Shown here one piece after another: positions 36,435 through 46,308 of a stretch of 64,000 bases of DNA. This stretch comes from a bacterium. GTDB lineage: Bacteria; Vulcanimicrobiota; JABDET01. Made by a program: the position numbers and the translations under genes. The notes beneath the pieces are model-generated. The model did not search any database and was not told where the DNA came from. It was given only the letters and a program-made list of their open reading frames with translations. Every line of letters begins with the position of its first letter. Position 1 is the stretch's first letter. The stretch is taken from assembly GCA_021800275.1 (NCBI GenBank), contig JAJYZB010000002.1:1-64000 (forward strand). Direction: 5' to 3'.

Positions 36435-37385
36435 TTACCCTATTAAAAAAGGAATCAAATTTTGATAAGTATCCACCAGAGCGCTTCTCCTGGCTGGCCA
36501 CAGATCCGATTCCCATTGACTGATGTAAAACCTCTCCAGCATAAAACTCAAAAGCGGGGAAACAGGATTGGGAAGCCTGGTTGGCAGTAGATTTGCCAGA
36601 TAACGATCTAAAAAACCGAATAAATTCATAATAAACATCCAATTTTCGAGAGCAATCACTCCTTCCCCAGAATCTTTTGGACTGATCCGATACTGGTTTT
36701 CCCAATAAGACTCAAGTTCAGATAAAAAATGGAATAAACTCTCCATACCCTCTCTTTGAAAAGGGGTCAGAACTTTTTCCTCAGCGGCTCTTAGAAGGGG
36801 TCCTGGAACTCCATCAGGAAGAGGCAGTCTTAGATCATAAGTTCGGGCAACAGCCATTAATCTCTGAATTTCTGGGGTTACCCAAAGCGGGGTCAATCCA
36901 GTGGCTCGAAAATCGTACTCTATCCGCTGGAGTTCTCCATGATACTGAAACACCTCTTCAGACTCCAAATCATCTGAATGAACTTGAAAATTGGGGTCAG
37001 TTCTTCGAAATAAACCTAGAGATAAAAGATTTAGAAAAGTAAGTGCTGCTCCTTCCTGAATGGAAATGGCTGGAACATTCTGAAAAGTAGATTGCACAAC
37101 CAGCAAATGGGCAAATTCTGGGATCTGATCGCCAATTTCAATTTTAAACTGAGTTTCATTTCCATTTTCATCCAAAAAAACAAATGGCTCCTCAAAAATA
37201 GTCTTCACGGTTTCAACCAGAAATTCTGCATGGGGAATCCAGTGAATTAACCTCAAAAAATCTTGAAAAATAATGCTCCATGGGACAAAAGCCAAAGAGG
37301 TTGTTTTCAACCCAATATCCTGGTCTTCTCCCTCAGCCGTCAGAATAACTTCTTTTTCGTTTCCCGCAAGAACAAGATTAAACAT
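36435..37385 (-). CDS. Hypothetical protein
   Basis: 316 residues, no signal peptide and no clear membrane helix. The N-terminus is beta-rich and acidic; the second half is helical and rich in Trp, Leu and Phe (FLSELESYWENQYRIS). The start codon has GGAG six bases upstream (GGAGCTTATG). It lies between the FecR gene, to which a 157-base gap gives no clear link, and tRNA-Leu. The family is not recognised. Confidence 0.75.
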   Translation of the reverse strand: MFNLVLAGNEKEVILTAEGEDQDIGLKTTSLAFVPWSIIFQDFLRLIHWIPHAEFLVETVKTIFEEPFVFLDENGNETQFKIEIGDQIPEFAHLLVVQSTFQNVPAISIQEGAALTFLNLLSLGLFRRTDPNFQVHSDDLESEEVFQYHGELQRIEYDFRATGLTPLWVTPEIQRLMAVARTYDLRLPLPDGVPGPLLRAAEEKVLTPFQREGMESLFHFLSELESYWENQYRISPKDSGEGVIALENWMFIMNLFGFLDRYLANLLPTRLPNPVSPLLSFMLERFYISQWESDLWPARRSALVDTYQNLIPFLIG

Positions 37386-37449
37386 AAGCTCCTATTTGCT
37401 GTCCGCCCTTGTCCCTGCAAAAGGCTCAATGAGCTGCCACGACAAAAAG

Positions 37450-37538
37450 TGGTGCCGAAGGTGGGACTTGAACCCACACGCCCCTTTCAGGGCCCGGGAT
37501 TTTAAGTCCCGTGCGTCTGCCGATTCCGCCACCCCGGC
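37450..37538 (-). tRNA. tRNA-Leu (anticodon TAA)
   Basis: An 89-base class II tRNA with a long variable arm (CCCTGAAAGGGG) and encoded CCA. Acceptor GCCGGGG pairs with CTTCGGC (two G-T pairs), anticodon stem GGGA/TCCC with loop CTTAAAA (anticodon TAA, reads UUA), and T arm GGTTCAAGTCC. The ORF entries over it are translations of tRNA sequence. Confidence 0.95.
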
Positions 37539-37614
37539 GCATGATATGAAATATTTTTTCCAGTTTAATAACAAGAGTCCTCCCTTTGTTAACGTTAGAC
37601 CGTTTACTATCCCA

Positions 37615-37643
37615 TGGACAAAAATACAAATCAGTGGTATATT
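37615..37643 (+). promoter_or_regulatory. Candidate strong promoter for gene at 37679
   Basis: TGGACA (one mismatch to TTGACA), exactly 17 bases, then TATATT (one mismatch to TATAAT), about 35 bases before the ATG and ahead of a GGGAGG ribosome binding site. Confidence 0.5.
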
Positions 37644-37678
37644 ATATCTAAAATATTTAAAAAATTGGGAGGCTGACC

Positions 37679-38320
37679 ATGAATCAGATACCGAAATCCA
37701 GTTCTACTGTATCCCCATCTCCAAATAAAACGAACCTTGAGCAGAAAAACTTATCAGGCGCAGAAAATAAAACTGAGAATAAGGGAAAAGACCTGTTTGA
37801 CTCTTCCACAAAAGTAGAGACTGTCTATTCTCCTAAACCAGCTGCTGCCTTCCCAAAACTACCTTTTGAAGTTGAAAAAAGCCCTTTGTTAAATTCTGAG
37901 TTAGCTGCTAACTTTGGGAAGTCAGTTCAATCACTTTCCAGCCGCGGAATTTTTGTCAGTGGCGAAAAAATAGATGAAGAACAATTAAGAAATATAGGAT
38001 GCGCTCAAAATATTATTCCTTCTTTTCTAGAGTATGCCCAAACACGAGGAGTCCTTGCTCCACAAGCAGCCATGACACAGCTGCAAAATTACATCTCGAC
38101 AATTCCTCCTGACAGAAAACTCCCTTTCACTAAAATTGTGAATTTAGGATCTGAATGGGCAAAAAATTCAGGGCATGATCCAGCAAGCCCCACAGGACAG
38201 AGTCAGATTGCATTAACTCTGGTTTTCAGCCCTGACTCTACTGCTCTGGAAAAAGGTTTAGGCCTGGATCTGTTCCTGGCAACAAGCAGATTTCTAGAAC
38301 AAACAGTGAAAAATTCCTGA
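37679..38320 (+). CDS. Hypothetical soluble protein with Ser/Pro/Asn-rich N-terminus
   Basis: 213 residues. The first 60 or so are low complexity (Ser, Pro, Asn, Lys) and probably unstructured; the rest is a compact mixed helix domain (SVQSLSSRGIFVSGEK onward). There is no signal peptide or membrane helix. GGGAGG stands seven bases before the ATG and a good promoter lies upstream, so it seems well expressed. A GNAT gene follows after six bases. The family is not recognised. Confidence 0.75.
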   Translation: MNQIPKSSSTVSPSPNKTNLEQKNLSGAENKTENKGKDLFDSSTKVETVYSPKPAAAFPKLPFEVEKSPLLNSELAANFGKSVQSLSSRGIFVSGEKIDEEQLRNIGCAQNIIPSFLEYAQTRGVLAPQAAMTQLQNYISTIPPDRKLPFTKIVNLGSEWAKNSGHDPASPTGQSQIALTLVFSPDSTALEKGLGLDLFLATSRFLEQTVKNS

Positions 38321-38326
38321 ACCAAT

Positions 38327-38887
38327 ATGGAGATAAACAGAATGCAAATTATTTCTGTTTATCCTGGAGATGAAGGAATTGGGGAGATTCAAAATTTAAT
38401 GACAGAATACCTGCAAACAGAATACAAAGAAGCCGTAAAAAATGATCCAGCCGCAATTCAAAAATTCAACCGTGAAATCTCAAATCTGCCAGGTGAATAC
38501 GCTGCACCTGAAGGACTTCTCCTTTTGGCTAAAGAATGCGAATGTTCCACAGGATGTGTGGCATTGAGAAAGATTGGAGAAACTGTATGTGAAATGAAAA
38601 GGCTTTATGTTAAACCTGAATTCAGAGGAAAAAAAATTGGAAAAAGACTGACTCAAGCGCTCATCGAAAAAGCGTCAAAAATGGGTTATCACAAGATGAG
38701 GCTGGATACAACTCCTTCTATGAAACAAGCGATTCAACTTTATCACTCTTTAGGATTTAAAGAAATCCAGAAATACCGTGAAGTTCCTACATCCTGCAGT
38801 ATTTTTATGGAGATGAAACTGTCCTTAACTTCTTTGAAACAGCAAAAGAGAAAAAACCTTCCTGCAGCCGAAACGAAGCATACATAA
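38327..38887 (+). CDS. GNAT-family N-acetyltransferase
   Basis: 186 residues with the GNAT fold: an N-terminal variable half, MKRLYVKPEFRGKKIGKRL (acetyl-CoA-binding R/Q-x-x-G-x-G/A loop as RGKKIG) and the C-terminal YHSLGFKEI. It resembles members acting on small molecules or proteins; the substrate is unknown. It follows the 37679 gene by six bases. Its last 83 bases overlap the end of the convergent phosphopantetheinyl transferase gene, an unusually long antisense overlap. Confidence 0.88.
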   Translation: MEINRMQIISVYPGDEGIGEIQNLMTEYLQTEYKEAVKNDPAAIQKFNREISNLPGEYAAPEGLLLLAKECECSTGCVALRKIGETVCEMKRLYVKPEFRGKKIGKRLTQALIEKASKMGYHKMRLDTTPSMKQAIQLYHSLGFKEIQKYREVPTSCSIFMEMKLSLTSLKQQKRKNLPAAETKHT

Positions 38888-39485
38888 ACTGCAAATCTGG
38901 GAAAGTCGAAATAACAGCCTCTCCAACTGATAATTCAGGATCTTTAAGTGCATACTGAAAAAGAAAAGTGCCTTTATTTTCAGGGTTTGCCTTATACAAA
39001 GCTTCTTTGATTGTCCATAATCTGAGGAGTTCCAGTTCCCGAACTTCAAAATCAAACCGCAAAATCCACTTCTTTTCAGTCTGATTCAAAAAAAATCGAG
39101 TGGCAGCCAATGAGATCGCTCTGTGCAGCTCCAGATCGATTCCTATTCCTGAAATCTGGCCGCTGTTCTCTTTCAAGCTAGACCTGTCAAACTGCGGGGG
39201 GAGTCCTGCTGCTGCAGCAGTATCACCTGTATGGGTTAATGAAAATCTAGGATTTGGAAAAGTAAGAAAAGCGGTGCCAGAAGATTCATCCATTTTCTTT
39301 AACAACTGTTTTAAAGCCCTTCTCCCTTTTAACCAGGATTCCAGTCTTTTCCCTTTAAAAGACGAACAAACTTCTTTTTCCTCGGGGAAGAATTCAACAG
39401 GATCGAGATTTTCATGTACAATCGCAATTTTTGCAGGAAAACCCAAAACTTCTTGAACCTCTTTTTCCAGATCGGCTTCAGTCAT
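38805..39485 (-). CDS. 4'-phosphopantetheinyl transferase
   Basis: This enzyme moves the phosphopantetheine arm from CoA to a carrier protein serine. It shows the family motifs: FSLTHTGDTAA, GIGIDLE (magnesium-binding Asp/Glu) and LWTIKEALYKA (the W-x-x-K-E-A motif). Its length (226 residues from ATG 39485, which has AGAGG five bases upstream) fits the Sfp/EntD-like two-domain type rather than the short AcpS. Its carrier protein is not in the window, so it may serve fatty acid synthesis or a secondary metabolite pathway. The 3' end overlaps the GNAT gene on the other strand. Confidence 0.88.
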   Translation of the reverse strand: MTEADLEKEVQEVLGFPAKIAIVHENLDPVEFFPEEKEVCSSFKGKRLESWLKGRRALKQLLKKMDESSGTAFLTFPNPRFSLTHTGDTAAAAGLPPQFDRSSLKENSGQISGIGIDLELHRAISLAATRFFLNQTEKKWILRFDFEVRELELLRLWTIKEALYKANPENKGTFLFQYALKDPELSVGEAVISTFPDLQFMYASFRLQEGFFSFAVSKKLRTVSSP

Positions 39486-39646
39486 TTTTGCCTCTACTTT
39501 TTTCATCGAAATTTTATAAATTGAGCGGGGAACCTATCCCTTAAAATATTTCTCTCTTCTTCCAGTTTTTCTTTTTTTTGTCAGTTCATTTCTCTCTCTT
39601 GAAAAACAAGGACTTGATAAACAAGATTTGAATACCCAATAATGAA

Positions 39647-40840
39647 ATGGAAATAAAACCCGCTAAGATGGTCTTGGAAAAGGAACAAGGCCTTAAAACC
39701 GAAGAATTTGTTGTTAATGTTGGGCCACAGCATCCAAGCACCCATGGTCTATTAAGATTAGTCGTAACTCTTGATGGAGAAAAAGTCATCGAAGTCGTTC
39801 CCCATATTGGATACCTCCACCGTTCAACAGAGAAAATCGCTGAAAATCGTTACTATCACAGTTTTGTCCCTTATACAGATCGCCTGGACTACATTTCTTC
39901 GATGTTCATGAATTGGGGATATGTGGTGGCTGTTGAAAAAGTAGCAGGTATTTGTATTTCTCCAAGAGCAGAGTATATCCGAATTTTAATCGGAGAAATG
40001 AATCGCATTTCCAGCCATCTCCTTTTTTATGGAACCTTTGGCATGGATATTGGGGCTTTCACTCCTTTTTTGTGGGCTTTTAGAGAAAGAGAAAAAATAC
40101 TTGATCTATTTGAATCTTTATGTGGACAGAGATTGACTTACAACTACTACCGAATCGGTGGTGTTTCCCATGATCTTCCCAAGGGGTGGATTGAACGTCT
40201 GAAAAAGTTTTTAAATCAATTCAAATCCGCTTACAAAGAAATGGATGACATCTTAACTGATAATATAATCTTCTTAAAAAGAACAAAAGGGGTTGGAGTT
40301 CTGTCGAAGGAAAAAGCTATCGCTTTTGGATGCACCGGTCCTGTTCTGCGCGCTTCAGGAGTAAACTGGGACATAAGAAAAGATGAACCGTATTCTGCTT
40401 ATAATGAATTAAAATTTGATGTTCCTGTTGGAGAAAATGGAGATACCTGGGACAGATACTGGGTTCGAATGCAGGAGATCCTTCAATCTGTGAGATTGAT
40501 TGAACAGTGTCTCGTAAAATTAGAGGAAATGGATGAGCAAATCGCTCAAATACCTTATGGTGGAAGAGGATTTAAAGATCTAACAGAAACTCATATTCGG
40601 ACAAAGTCAGTTCTCACAGTGCCTCCAGGTGAAGCTTATATGCGAATCGAAGCTCCGCGAGGAGAGTTAGGATATTATCTGGTCAGTAAAGGCGGCGAAA
40701 AGCCCTGGAGATTGAAAATCCGTTCAGGAACCTTCTGCAATTTAGCGATTCTGCCAGAATTGACCAGGGGAGGACTGGTGGCTGATCTCGTTGCAATTCT
40801 GGCAAGTCTTGACATTGTTTTAGGAGAAATTGACAGATGA
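39647..40840 (+). CDS. nuoD: NADH-quinone oxidoreductase subunit D
   Basis: The 49-kDa subunit forms the quinone pocket with NuoB. Family marks are NVGPQHPSTHG near residue 25, PHIGYLHRSTEKIAEN, the Tyr/Asp region FVPYTDRLDY, and the C-terminal LPELTRGGLVADLVAILASLDIVLGEIDR. 397 residues is normal. It starts a plus-strand run nuoD-glnS-nuoH, separated by about 30 kb from nuoABC on the other strand. No clear ribosome binding site precedes the ATG; another ATG lies five bases earlier out of frame. Confidence 0.96.
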   Translation: MEIKPAKMVLEKEQGLKTEEFVVNVGPQHPSTHGLLRLVVTLDGEKVIEVVPHIGYLHRSTEKIAENRYYHSFVPYTDRLDYISSMFMNWGYVVAVEKVAGICISPRAEYIRILIGEMNRISSHLLFYGTFGMDIGAFTPFLWAFREREKILDLFESLCGQRLTYNYYRIGGVSHDLPKGWIERLKKFLNQFKSAYKEMDDILTDNIIFLKRTKGVGVLSKEKAIAFGCTGPVLRASGVNWDIRKDEPYSAYNELKFDVPVGENGDTWDRYWVRMQEILQSVRLIEQCLVKLEEMDEQIAQIPYGGRGFKDLTETHIRTKSVLTVPPGEAYMRIEAPRGELGYYLVSKGGEKPWRLKIRSGTFCNLAILPELTRGGLVADLVAILASLDIVLGEIDR

Positions 40841-40881
40841 GCTGCTCTAAAACAGCTTTCAATCCGAGGGGAGATTAGCCT

Positions 40882-42636
40882 ATGAACAGCTCTGAGGTGT
40901 CACCGACACGAGAAAAAATGCCTGAATCCAATCCTCCTCAATCTTCTGATTTCATCAGAGAAATTATCAAGCAAGATCTAATAGAAGGGAAAAACAACGG
41001 GAAAGTTATGACTCGTTTTCCTCCTGAACCCAATGGATACCTGCATATTGGCCACGCCAAATCCATCTGTTTAAATTTTGGAATTGCTCGTGATTATAAC
41101 GGCCTCTGCAATCTCAGGTTTGATGACACCAATCCTGAAAAAGAAGATGTGGAATATGTGGATTCCATCATGGAGGATGTCAAATGGTTAGGTTTTGATT
41201 GGGAAAATCGCTTATATTTTGCTTCTGATTATTTCGAGCAACTTTATCAGTATGCCGTGGAACTGATTAAACTGGGGAAAGCTTATGTGTGCGATCTCAC
41301 ACCGGATGAAATCAGAGACACGAGAGGCACTCTCACAGAACCAGGGAAAGAATCTCCTTATCGATCCCGGACCCTTGAAGAAAATTTAAATCTTTTCCAG
41401 AGAATGAGACAGGGAGAGTTTCCAGATGGAAGCAAAAGCCTGAGAGCTAAAATTAACATGAGTTCACCGAATTTAAACATGAGAGATCCTGTTCTTTATC
41501 GAATTCGCAGAGTAGAACACCACCGCACTGGAAACAAATGGTGCATTTATCCCATGTACGATTATGCCCATCCCCTTTCTGATGCGATAGAAGGCATTAC
41601 TCATTCTATATGCACCTTAGAGTTTGAAAATCACAGACCTCTTTACGACTGGTTTCTCAATACGCTGAAAACAAACTCTTGCCCAAGGCAGATTGAATTC
41701 GCCAGGCTTAATCTCACTTATACGGTTTTGAGCAAAAGAAGATTAATTGAACTGGTGCAAAGCAACTTTGTGGATGGATGGGATGATCCTAGAATGCCCA
41801 CATTAGCCGGATTGCGTCGCAGAGGTTATACCCCTCTAGCCATACGAAACTTCTGCGCTGCTATTGGTGTGGCTAAAAGCGATTCTATTGTAGAAATCGA
41901 AAATCTGGAACACTATCTTCGAGAAGACCTTAACAATAAGGCGCTGCGAGTCATGGCAGTCTTAAAACCTCTTAAAGTCATTCTTGACAATTATCCCGAA
42001 GATAAAACAGAAGAACTGGATGCCGAGAACAATCCTGAAGATTTCTCAGCAGGAACAAGAAAGATTCCGTTTTCTCGAGTCCTTTACATTGAACAAGAAG
42101 ATTTCAGAGAAGCTCCTCCAAAAGGGTTTTTCCGCCTCTCTCCAGGAAAAGAAGTAAGGTTGAAACACGCCTATTATATCAAGTGTGAAAAAGTGATTAA
42201 AGACGAAAAAACAGGAGAAATCAGAGAACTGCGGTGCACTTATGATCCAAATTCCCGCGGGGGCTGGACCCAAGATGGCAGGAAAGTGATGGGAACCCTT
42301 CACTGGGTTTCAGTTCCTCATGCAGGAGAAGCAGAGGTGCGGCTCTATGACCGCCTTTTCTTAAAACCAGACCCGAACGATGTGACAGAAGGACAAGATT
42401 ATAAAACAAATTTAAACCCAAATTCGGTGAAAATTTTAACAGGATGCAAAATTGAACCTGGATTGATGGATGCAAAACCAGGAACCCCTTATCAATTCCT
42501 GCGTCAGGGATATTTCTGTTTGGATTATCGCTGCTCTACCCCAGAAAAGCTTGTTTTTAATCAAACCATCAATTTGAAAGACACCTGGGGAAAAATCGAA
42601 AAATTCCAAAAAAATGGGAGGAAAGACCAGAAATGA
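40882..42636 (+). CDS. glnS: Glutaminyl-tRNA synthetase
   Basis: A class I synthetase charging tRNA-Gln directly. It shows [16 protein letters not shown] (HIGH motif, about residue 57), the [11 protein letters not shown] region, VLSKRRL (KMSKS equivalent, about 283) and the GlnRS-type beta-barrel anticodon domain. 584 residues. The start has GGGGAG ahead of it. It lies between nuoD and nuoH and its stop overlaps the nuoH start (ATGA), so it is translated within a complex I transcript. Presence of GlnRS and tRNA-Gln(TTG) at 58 kb suggests direct glutaminylation rather than only the GatCAB route. Confidence 0.95.
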   Translation: MNSSEVSPTREKMPESNPPQSSDFIREIIKQDLIEGKNNGKVMTRFPPEPNGYLHIGHAKSICLNFGIARDYNGLCNLRFDDTNPEKEDVEYVDSIMEDVKWLGFDWENRLYFASDYFEQLYQYAVELIKLGKAYVCDLTPDEIRDTRGTLTEPGKESPYRSRTLEENLNLFQRMRQGEFPDGSKSLRAKINMSSPNLNMRDPVLYRIRRVEHHRTGNKWCIYPMYDYAHPLSDAIEGITHSICTLEFENHRPLYDWFLNTLKTNSCPRQIEFARLNLTYTVLSKRRLIELVQSNFVDGWDDPRMPTLAGLRRRGYTPLAIRNFCAAIGVAKSDSIVEIENLEHYLREDLNNKALRVMAVLKPLKVILDNYPEDKTEELDAENNPEDFSAGTRKIPFSRVLYIEQEDFREAPPKGFFRLSPGKEVRLKHAYYIKCEKVIKDEKTGEIRELRCTYDPNSRGGWTQDGRKVMGTLHWVSVPHAGEAEVRLYDRLFLKPDPNDVTEGQDYKTNLNPNSVKILTGCKIEPGLMDAKPGTPYQFLRQGYFCLDYRCSTPEKLVFNQTINLKDTWGKIEKFQKNGRKDQK

Positions 42637-43940
42637 CGCTTCAAGCCTTAAAACATCTACACCGCTTTGACGGGGGTTTAGCGTATTTTTTAGCCACAGG
42701 AAAATTGAAGATTTCAACTCTTGGGATCCACTACCAAATACCCTGGCTTCATCTCTTTCCTCTAGCTGCCTGGATTATCAGCATGTTTGTCATGAGTGGA
42801 ATTGTGGCAGGCTTTGTTTCAGTCAATGTCATGGCTCTGGTATGGCTTGAAAGAAAAGTCTCAGGATTGATCCAGAATCGCATGGGACCCATGATGATCA
42901 ACATTTTACAACCTAAAATGCTGGCTTCGAGCAAAAATCCAGTTTTAAAATGGATTTCAGTTTGGTTTGGAGGCTGGCTGCAGACCATGGCTGATGGAGT
43001 TAAACTGCTTTTAAAAGAGGATATTATTCCTGTTAACGCAGATAAATGGGTTTTTATCACGGCTCCTATCTGTGTGTTCACGGCTAGCTTGATGGGATAT
43101 GCGCTTATTCCGTTTGCTCCTCAGTTTCCTATTATTGAAAATTTAAATATCGGCTTTTTGTTCATTTTTGCTTTTGGTTCGTACACCGTGATCGGCATTT
43201 TAATGGCGGGCTGGAGCTCTAACAATAAATACAGTCTTCTGGGAGGCATGAGATCTGCGGCTCAACTTATCACTTACGAAATCCCCATGCTCCTGGCTCT
43301 ATTAGGTGTGGTTATGATGACAGGAACCCTTAAAATGGAAAAAATCGTGAATTTTCAGAGAAGTCTTGGAACCCATCATGGACACTGGCTCATTTTATAC
43401 CAACCTTTGGGTTTTTTAATCTTCCTGATCGCGGGAATAGCGGAAACAAACCGCACCCCTTTTGACATGCCCGAAGCAGAATCAGAATTGGTATCAGGAT
43501 TTAACACCGAATATTCAGGATTTCGATTTTCCCTTTTTTTCTTAAGTGAATTTTCTAATATGTTTTTATCCTGCGCTCTTGGGGCAACTTTATTTCTTGG
43601 GGGATGGTCAGGACCAGGTTCATCTTATGGAATTATCGCTTTTCTCTGGCTTATGATAAAAGCATACGGTCTTGTTCTTGTCTTTATGTGGATCCGATGG
43701 ACACTCCCCAGAGTCAGGATCGACCAGATGATGGAGTTTGGCTGGAAAGTGTTAACCCCTCTGGCTCTCCTGAATATTTTATGGACAGGGGGAGAAATTC
43801 TGCTCGTTAAAATTCAAGGGTACCAGCATCAGTATCTTTACATCTGGTTTCCGATCAGCCTTTTAGTCCTGGCGATGCTGTTCATGCCAAAGCCCAAAAA
43901 AAAGAGAGAACACAAACTTAAGTTTGCTCCTTTTCTTTGA
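42633..43940 (+). CDS. nuoH: NADH-quinone oxidoreductase subunit H
   Basis: NuoH is the membrane subunit that carries the quinone channel entrance. About eight helices and the markers [27 protein letters not shown], and [27 protein letters not shown] are visible. At 435 residues it is about 100 longer than usual: an N-terminal extension of about 50, an insert of about 25 between QNRMGP and the LLKED motif (including [15 protein letters not shown]), and a basic tail. It starts inside the glnS stop and overlaps the convergent HD-GYP gene end by 23 bases. Confidence 0.95.
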   Translation: MTLQALKHLHRFDGGLAYFLATGKLKISTLGIHYQIPWLHLFPLAAWIISMFVMSGIVAGFVSVNVMALVWLERKVSGLIQNRMGPMMINILQPKMLASSKNPVLKWISVWFGGWLQTMADGVKLLLKEDIIPVNADKWVFITAPICVFTASLMGYALIPFAPQFPIIENLNIGFLFIFAFGSYTVIGILMAGWSSNNKYSLLGGMRSAAQLITYEIPMLLALLGVVMMTGTLKMEKIVNFQRSLGTHHGHWLILYQPLGFLIFLIAGIAETNRTPFDMPEAESELVSGFNTEYSGFRFSLFFLSEFSNMFLSCALGATLFLGGWSGPGSSYGIIAFLWLMIKAYGLVLVFMWIRWTLPRVRIDQMMEFGWKVLTPLALLNILWTGGEILLVKIQGYQHQYLYIWFPISLLVLAMLFMPKPKKKREHKLKFAPFL

Positions 43941-45084
43941 CCTGGACAATCTCATCCAGAGAATCGATAAAAGCTTTTACTACCACAGGATCAAAATGCT
44001 TCCCTGATTCCTCTCGAATCATGTCAACTGCCTGGGCAACTGAAAAAGCAGGCTTGTAAACGCGCTTTGAGGTCAAAGCGTCAAACACATCAGGGAGGGC
44101 AACAATCCTTCCGTAAAAAGGAATTGCCTCTCCTTTTAAACCATAAGGATAACCTGTTCCATTAAATTTCTCATGATGAGATATCGCAATCTCTTTCGCT
44201 ATCTGAAATAATTTCTGATCTGAACCCTCTAAAATTTTAGCCCCTATCAAAGTATGTTTTTTCATCAATTCAAATTCTTCAGGAGTTAATTTTCCTGGTT
44301 TCAACAATACAGCATCAGGAACTCCAAGTTTCCCGATATCATGCATTGGGGCGGCATATCTTAAAAAGTCAATCTCTTTTGTTTGAAGTCCTAATTTTTT
44401 TGCCACAACAATCGTGTAGCCGGTCACTCTTCTCAAATGAGCTTCTGTATCTTCGTCTCGATATTCTGCCGCTTTGCTTAAGCGGAAAATAGTGTCTAAA
44501 TGTGCTTGTTTGATCTCTTCTAAAAGCATGGCATTTCGAATCGCGACAGCTGCTTGAGAAGCAAGAGAAAGCATCAATTCCTCAAACATTTCAGGAAATG
44601 GAACCGTTTCTTTTTGTTCATTCATGGCATTGATCAACTGAAGAACTCCGATCACTTCACCATTTGGAATGTTCATAGGAACAGCTAACACAGAACAAGT
44701 TCTGTAGTGATTTTCTTCATCAAACTTCTTAAGAAAACGATAAGGGACTTCAGAGGGTAAATGATAGGCATCAGGAATGTTCAAAACTTTTCCTGTGACT
44801 GCGACATGTCCAGCAATAGACTCGTTATTTAATTTCACGGAAGATCCATAATAATCGGATTTTTGTTCCCCACCTCTAGAATCAAGGGTCTCGTTCTGCG
44901 CTGCAATAAAAATCAATCCACCTCCCTGCTTTAGGAATAATGAACCTGCATCAGCTCGCGCAAAAATTCTCGCTTCACGCAGAATTAGATCTAAAAGACG
45001 ATCTAAATCTTTTTCGCAGGAAAGAGCAATGCCAATCCGGTTTAAATGATGCAGCAGTTCACTGGAATCTTTACTGCTTATCAT
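43918..45084 (-). CDS. GAF/HD-GYP domain cyclic-di-GMP phosphodiesterase
   Basis: 388 residues. An N-terminal GAF sensor domain (about 18-175) and a C-terminal HD-GYP domain (about 205-370). Metal ligands and the signature are present: AAPMHDIGKLGVPDAVLLKPG, SHHEKFNGTGYP (GYP intact) and LPDVFDALTSKR. It should degrade cyclic di-GMP, lowering its level and favouring motility, and may act on pili (pilT is in the window). No receiver or membrane domain is present. It follows the thioesterase gene by five bases. Confidence 0.92.
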   Translation of the reverse strand: MISSKDSSELLHHLNRIGIALSCEKDLDRLLDLILREARIFARADAGSLFLKQGGGLIFIAAQNETLDSRGGEQKSDYYGSSVKLNNESIAGHVAVTGKVLNIPDAYHLPSEVPYRFLKKFDEENHYRTCSVLAVPMNIPNGEVIGVLQLINAMNEQKETVPFPEMFEELMLSLASQAAVAIRNAMLLEEIKQAHLDTIFRLSKAAEYRDEDTEAHLRRVTGYTIVVAKKLGLQTKEIDFLRYAAPMHDIGKLGVPDAVLLKPGKLTPEEFELMKKHTLIGAKILEGSDQKLFQIAKEIAISHHEKFNGTGYPYGLKGEAIPFYGRIVALPDVFDALTSKRVYKPAFSVAQAVDMIREESGKHFDPVVVKAFIDSLDEIVQVKEKEQT

Positions 45085-45089
45085 TGAAT

Positions 45090-45548
45090 CTATCTCTTCC
45101 TTTCCAGAGCCATCTTTTTCCCTAATTCCAACAAATTCTGCTCTTCTTCTGTTTCAGAAATCAGCCGCGGAACACGAACTTTATTTCCAGCGCTGTCCAA
45201 AGCTACATACGTTAAATAAGCTGTTCCCGTTTTCTGAACGTTTCCGCTCAGAGGATCTTCAGAAAAAATATTGACCTGAACCTCCATACTGGTATTCCCG
45301 ACATAAATCACCCGACTTCTTAAAATTAAAATCTGACCTACTTTCACGGGAGAGAGAAAATCCAACTGCCCCATACTGGCAGTCACAACCGTCATTCTGC
45401 AGTGTCTTATCGCTGAAATAGTACCAGCGATATCTACCCACTGCGCCACTTTCCCGCCAAAAATTGTTCCTAGTGGATTGGTGTCATTAGGAAGCACAAC
45501 CTCTGTCATCTCTACATAAGATTCTTTCATTTTTTTATTAAGATTCAT
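45090..45548 (-). CDS. Acyl-CoA thioesterase (hotdog fold, YciA/BACH type)
   Basis: 152 residues from ATG 45548 (GGAAAGAAG six bases upstream). The hotdog motif NPLGTIFGGKVAQWVD carries the Asn/Asp residues typical of the acyl-CoA thioesterase family, and LDFLSPVKVGQILILRSRV is the next strand pair. It hydrolyses acyl-CoA esters; chain length preference is not visible. Its start overlaps the end of mazG. Confidence 0.9.
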   Translation of the reverse strand: MNLNKKMKESYVEMTEVVLPNDTNPLGTIFGGKVAQWVDIAGTISAIRHCRMTVVTASMGQLDFLSPVKVGQILILRSRVIYVGNTSMEVQVNIFSEDPLSGNVQKTGTAYLTYVALDSAGNKVRVPRLISETEEEQNLLELGKKMALERKR

Positions 45549-46308
45549 GTTTTGCTTCTTTCCACCATTGATCAAGCTGCTCCAGAGAAAAATCTGCTAT
45601 CTGTTTGCTTTGATGAACCGCCTTTTTCTCAAGATATTCAAATCTTTTTCTGAATCTTTGATTTGCTTTTAAAAGAGCCTCTTCAGCGCTTAAATCTAAC
45701 CATGTGGCTAAATGGGTTAAAACAAATAGAACATCTCCAAGCTCTTCTTCAAGATTTTCTCTATTCCCTGATTCCTGAGCTTCTTCAAACTCTTCCAATT
45801 CTTCCTGTAACTTTTCTTTTACCCCTGAAATATCCGTCCATTTAAATCCGCTGCGGTGAGCTCTTTCTTGAAGCTCTGCAGACTGGAGAAGAGCGGGCAT
45901 GCCTTTAGGCACTCTGCTTAAAAGCGAGCCATTAGCTTCTTTTAGTTTGAGTTGATCCCAATGCAGCGTCTGTTCTTCTGCTGTTTTAATTTTTACATCG
46001 CCAAAAACATGGGGATGACGGGTTTTCAATTTTTGAGCAAGCTCTCCTATCACGTCAGAAATCGTGAACTCATCTGATTCTTCTGCGATTTGCGCATGAA
46101 AAATCACTTGAAAGAGAATATCTCCCAGTTCTTTTTTTAGTTCACCGCAATTTCTTTCCTGAATAGCTTCAAGAGCTTCATGAGCTTCTTCCAGAAGATA
46201 TAACCGAATGGATTCATGCGTCTGTTTTTGATCCCAGGGACATCCCCCTTCAGGGGAACGCAATTTTTTAACAATCTCCAAAAGATCCGCAAACTCACTT
46301 GACGGCAT
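45538..46308 (-). CDS. mazG: Nucleoside triphosphate pyrophosphohydrolase MazG
   Basis: 256 residues with two MazG helical domains. The first has CPWDQKQTHESI, then the magnesium-binding EExxE pattern (LLEEAHEALEAI) and ELGDILFQVIFHAQ. The second repeats EELEEFEEA and EELGDVLFVLTHLA. The family hydrolyses NTPs to NMPs and, in some bacteria, lowers (p)ppGpp. It overlaps ppiC upstream by 14 bases and the thioesterase downstream by 11. Confidence 0.94.
   Translation of the reverse strand: MPSSEFADLLEIVKKLRSPEGGCPWDQKQTHESIRLYLLEEAHEALEAIQERNCGELKKELGDILFQVIFHAQIAEESDEFTISDVIGELAQKLKTRHPHVFGDVKIKTAEEQTLHWDQLKLKEANGSLLSRVPKGMPALLQSAELQERAHRSGFKWTDISGVKEKLQEELEEFEEAQESGNRENLEEELGDVLFVLTHLATWLDLSAEEALLKANQRFRKRFEYLEKKAVHQSKQIADFSLEQLDQWWKEAKHES

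Noticed and set aside
37263-37728. Several ORFs on both strands around 37.4 kb
   Set aside because: They are translations of tRNA-Leu and its flanks (for example products with RRGGGIGRRTGLK-like runs typical of tRNA).
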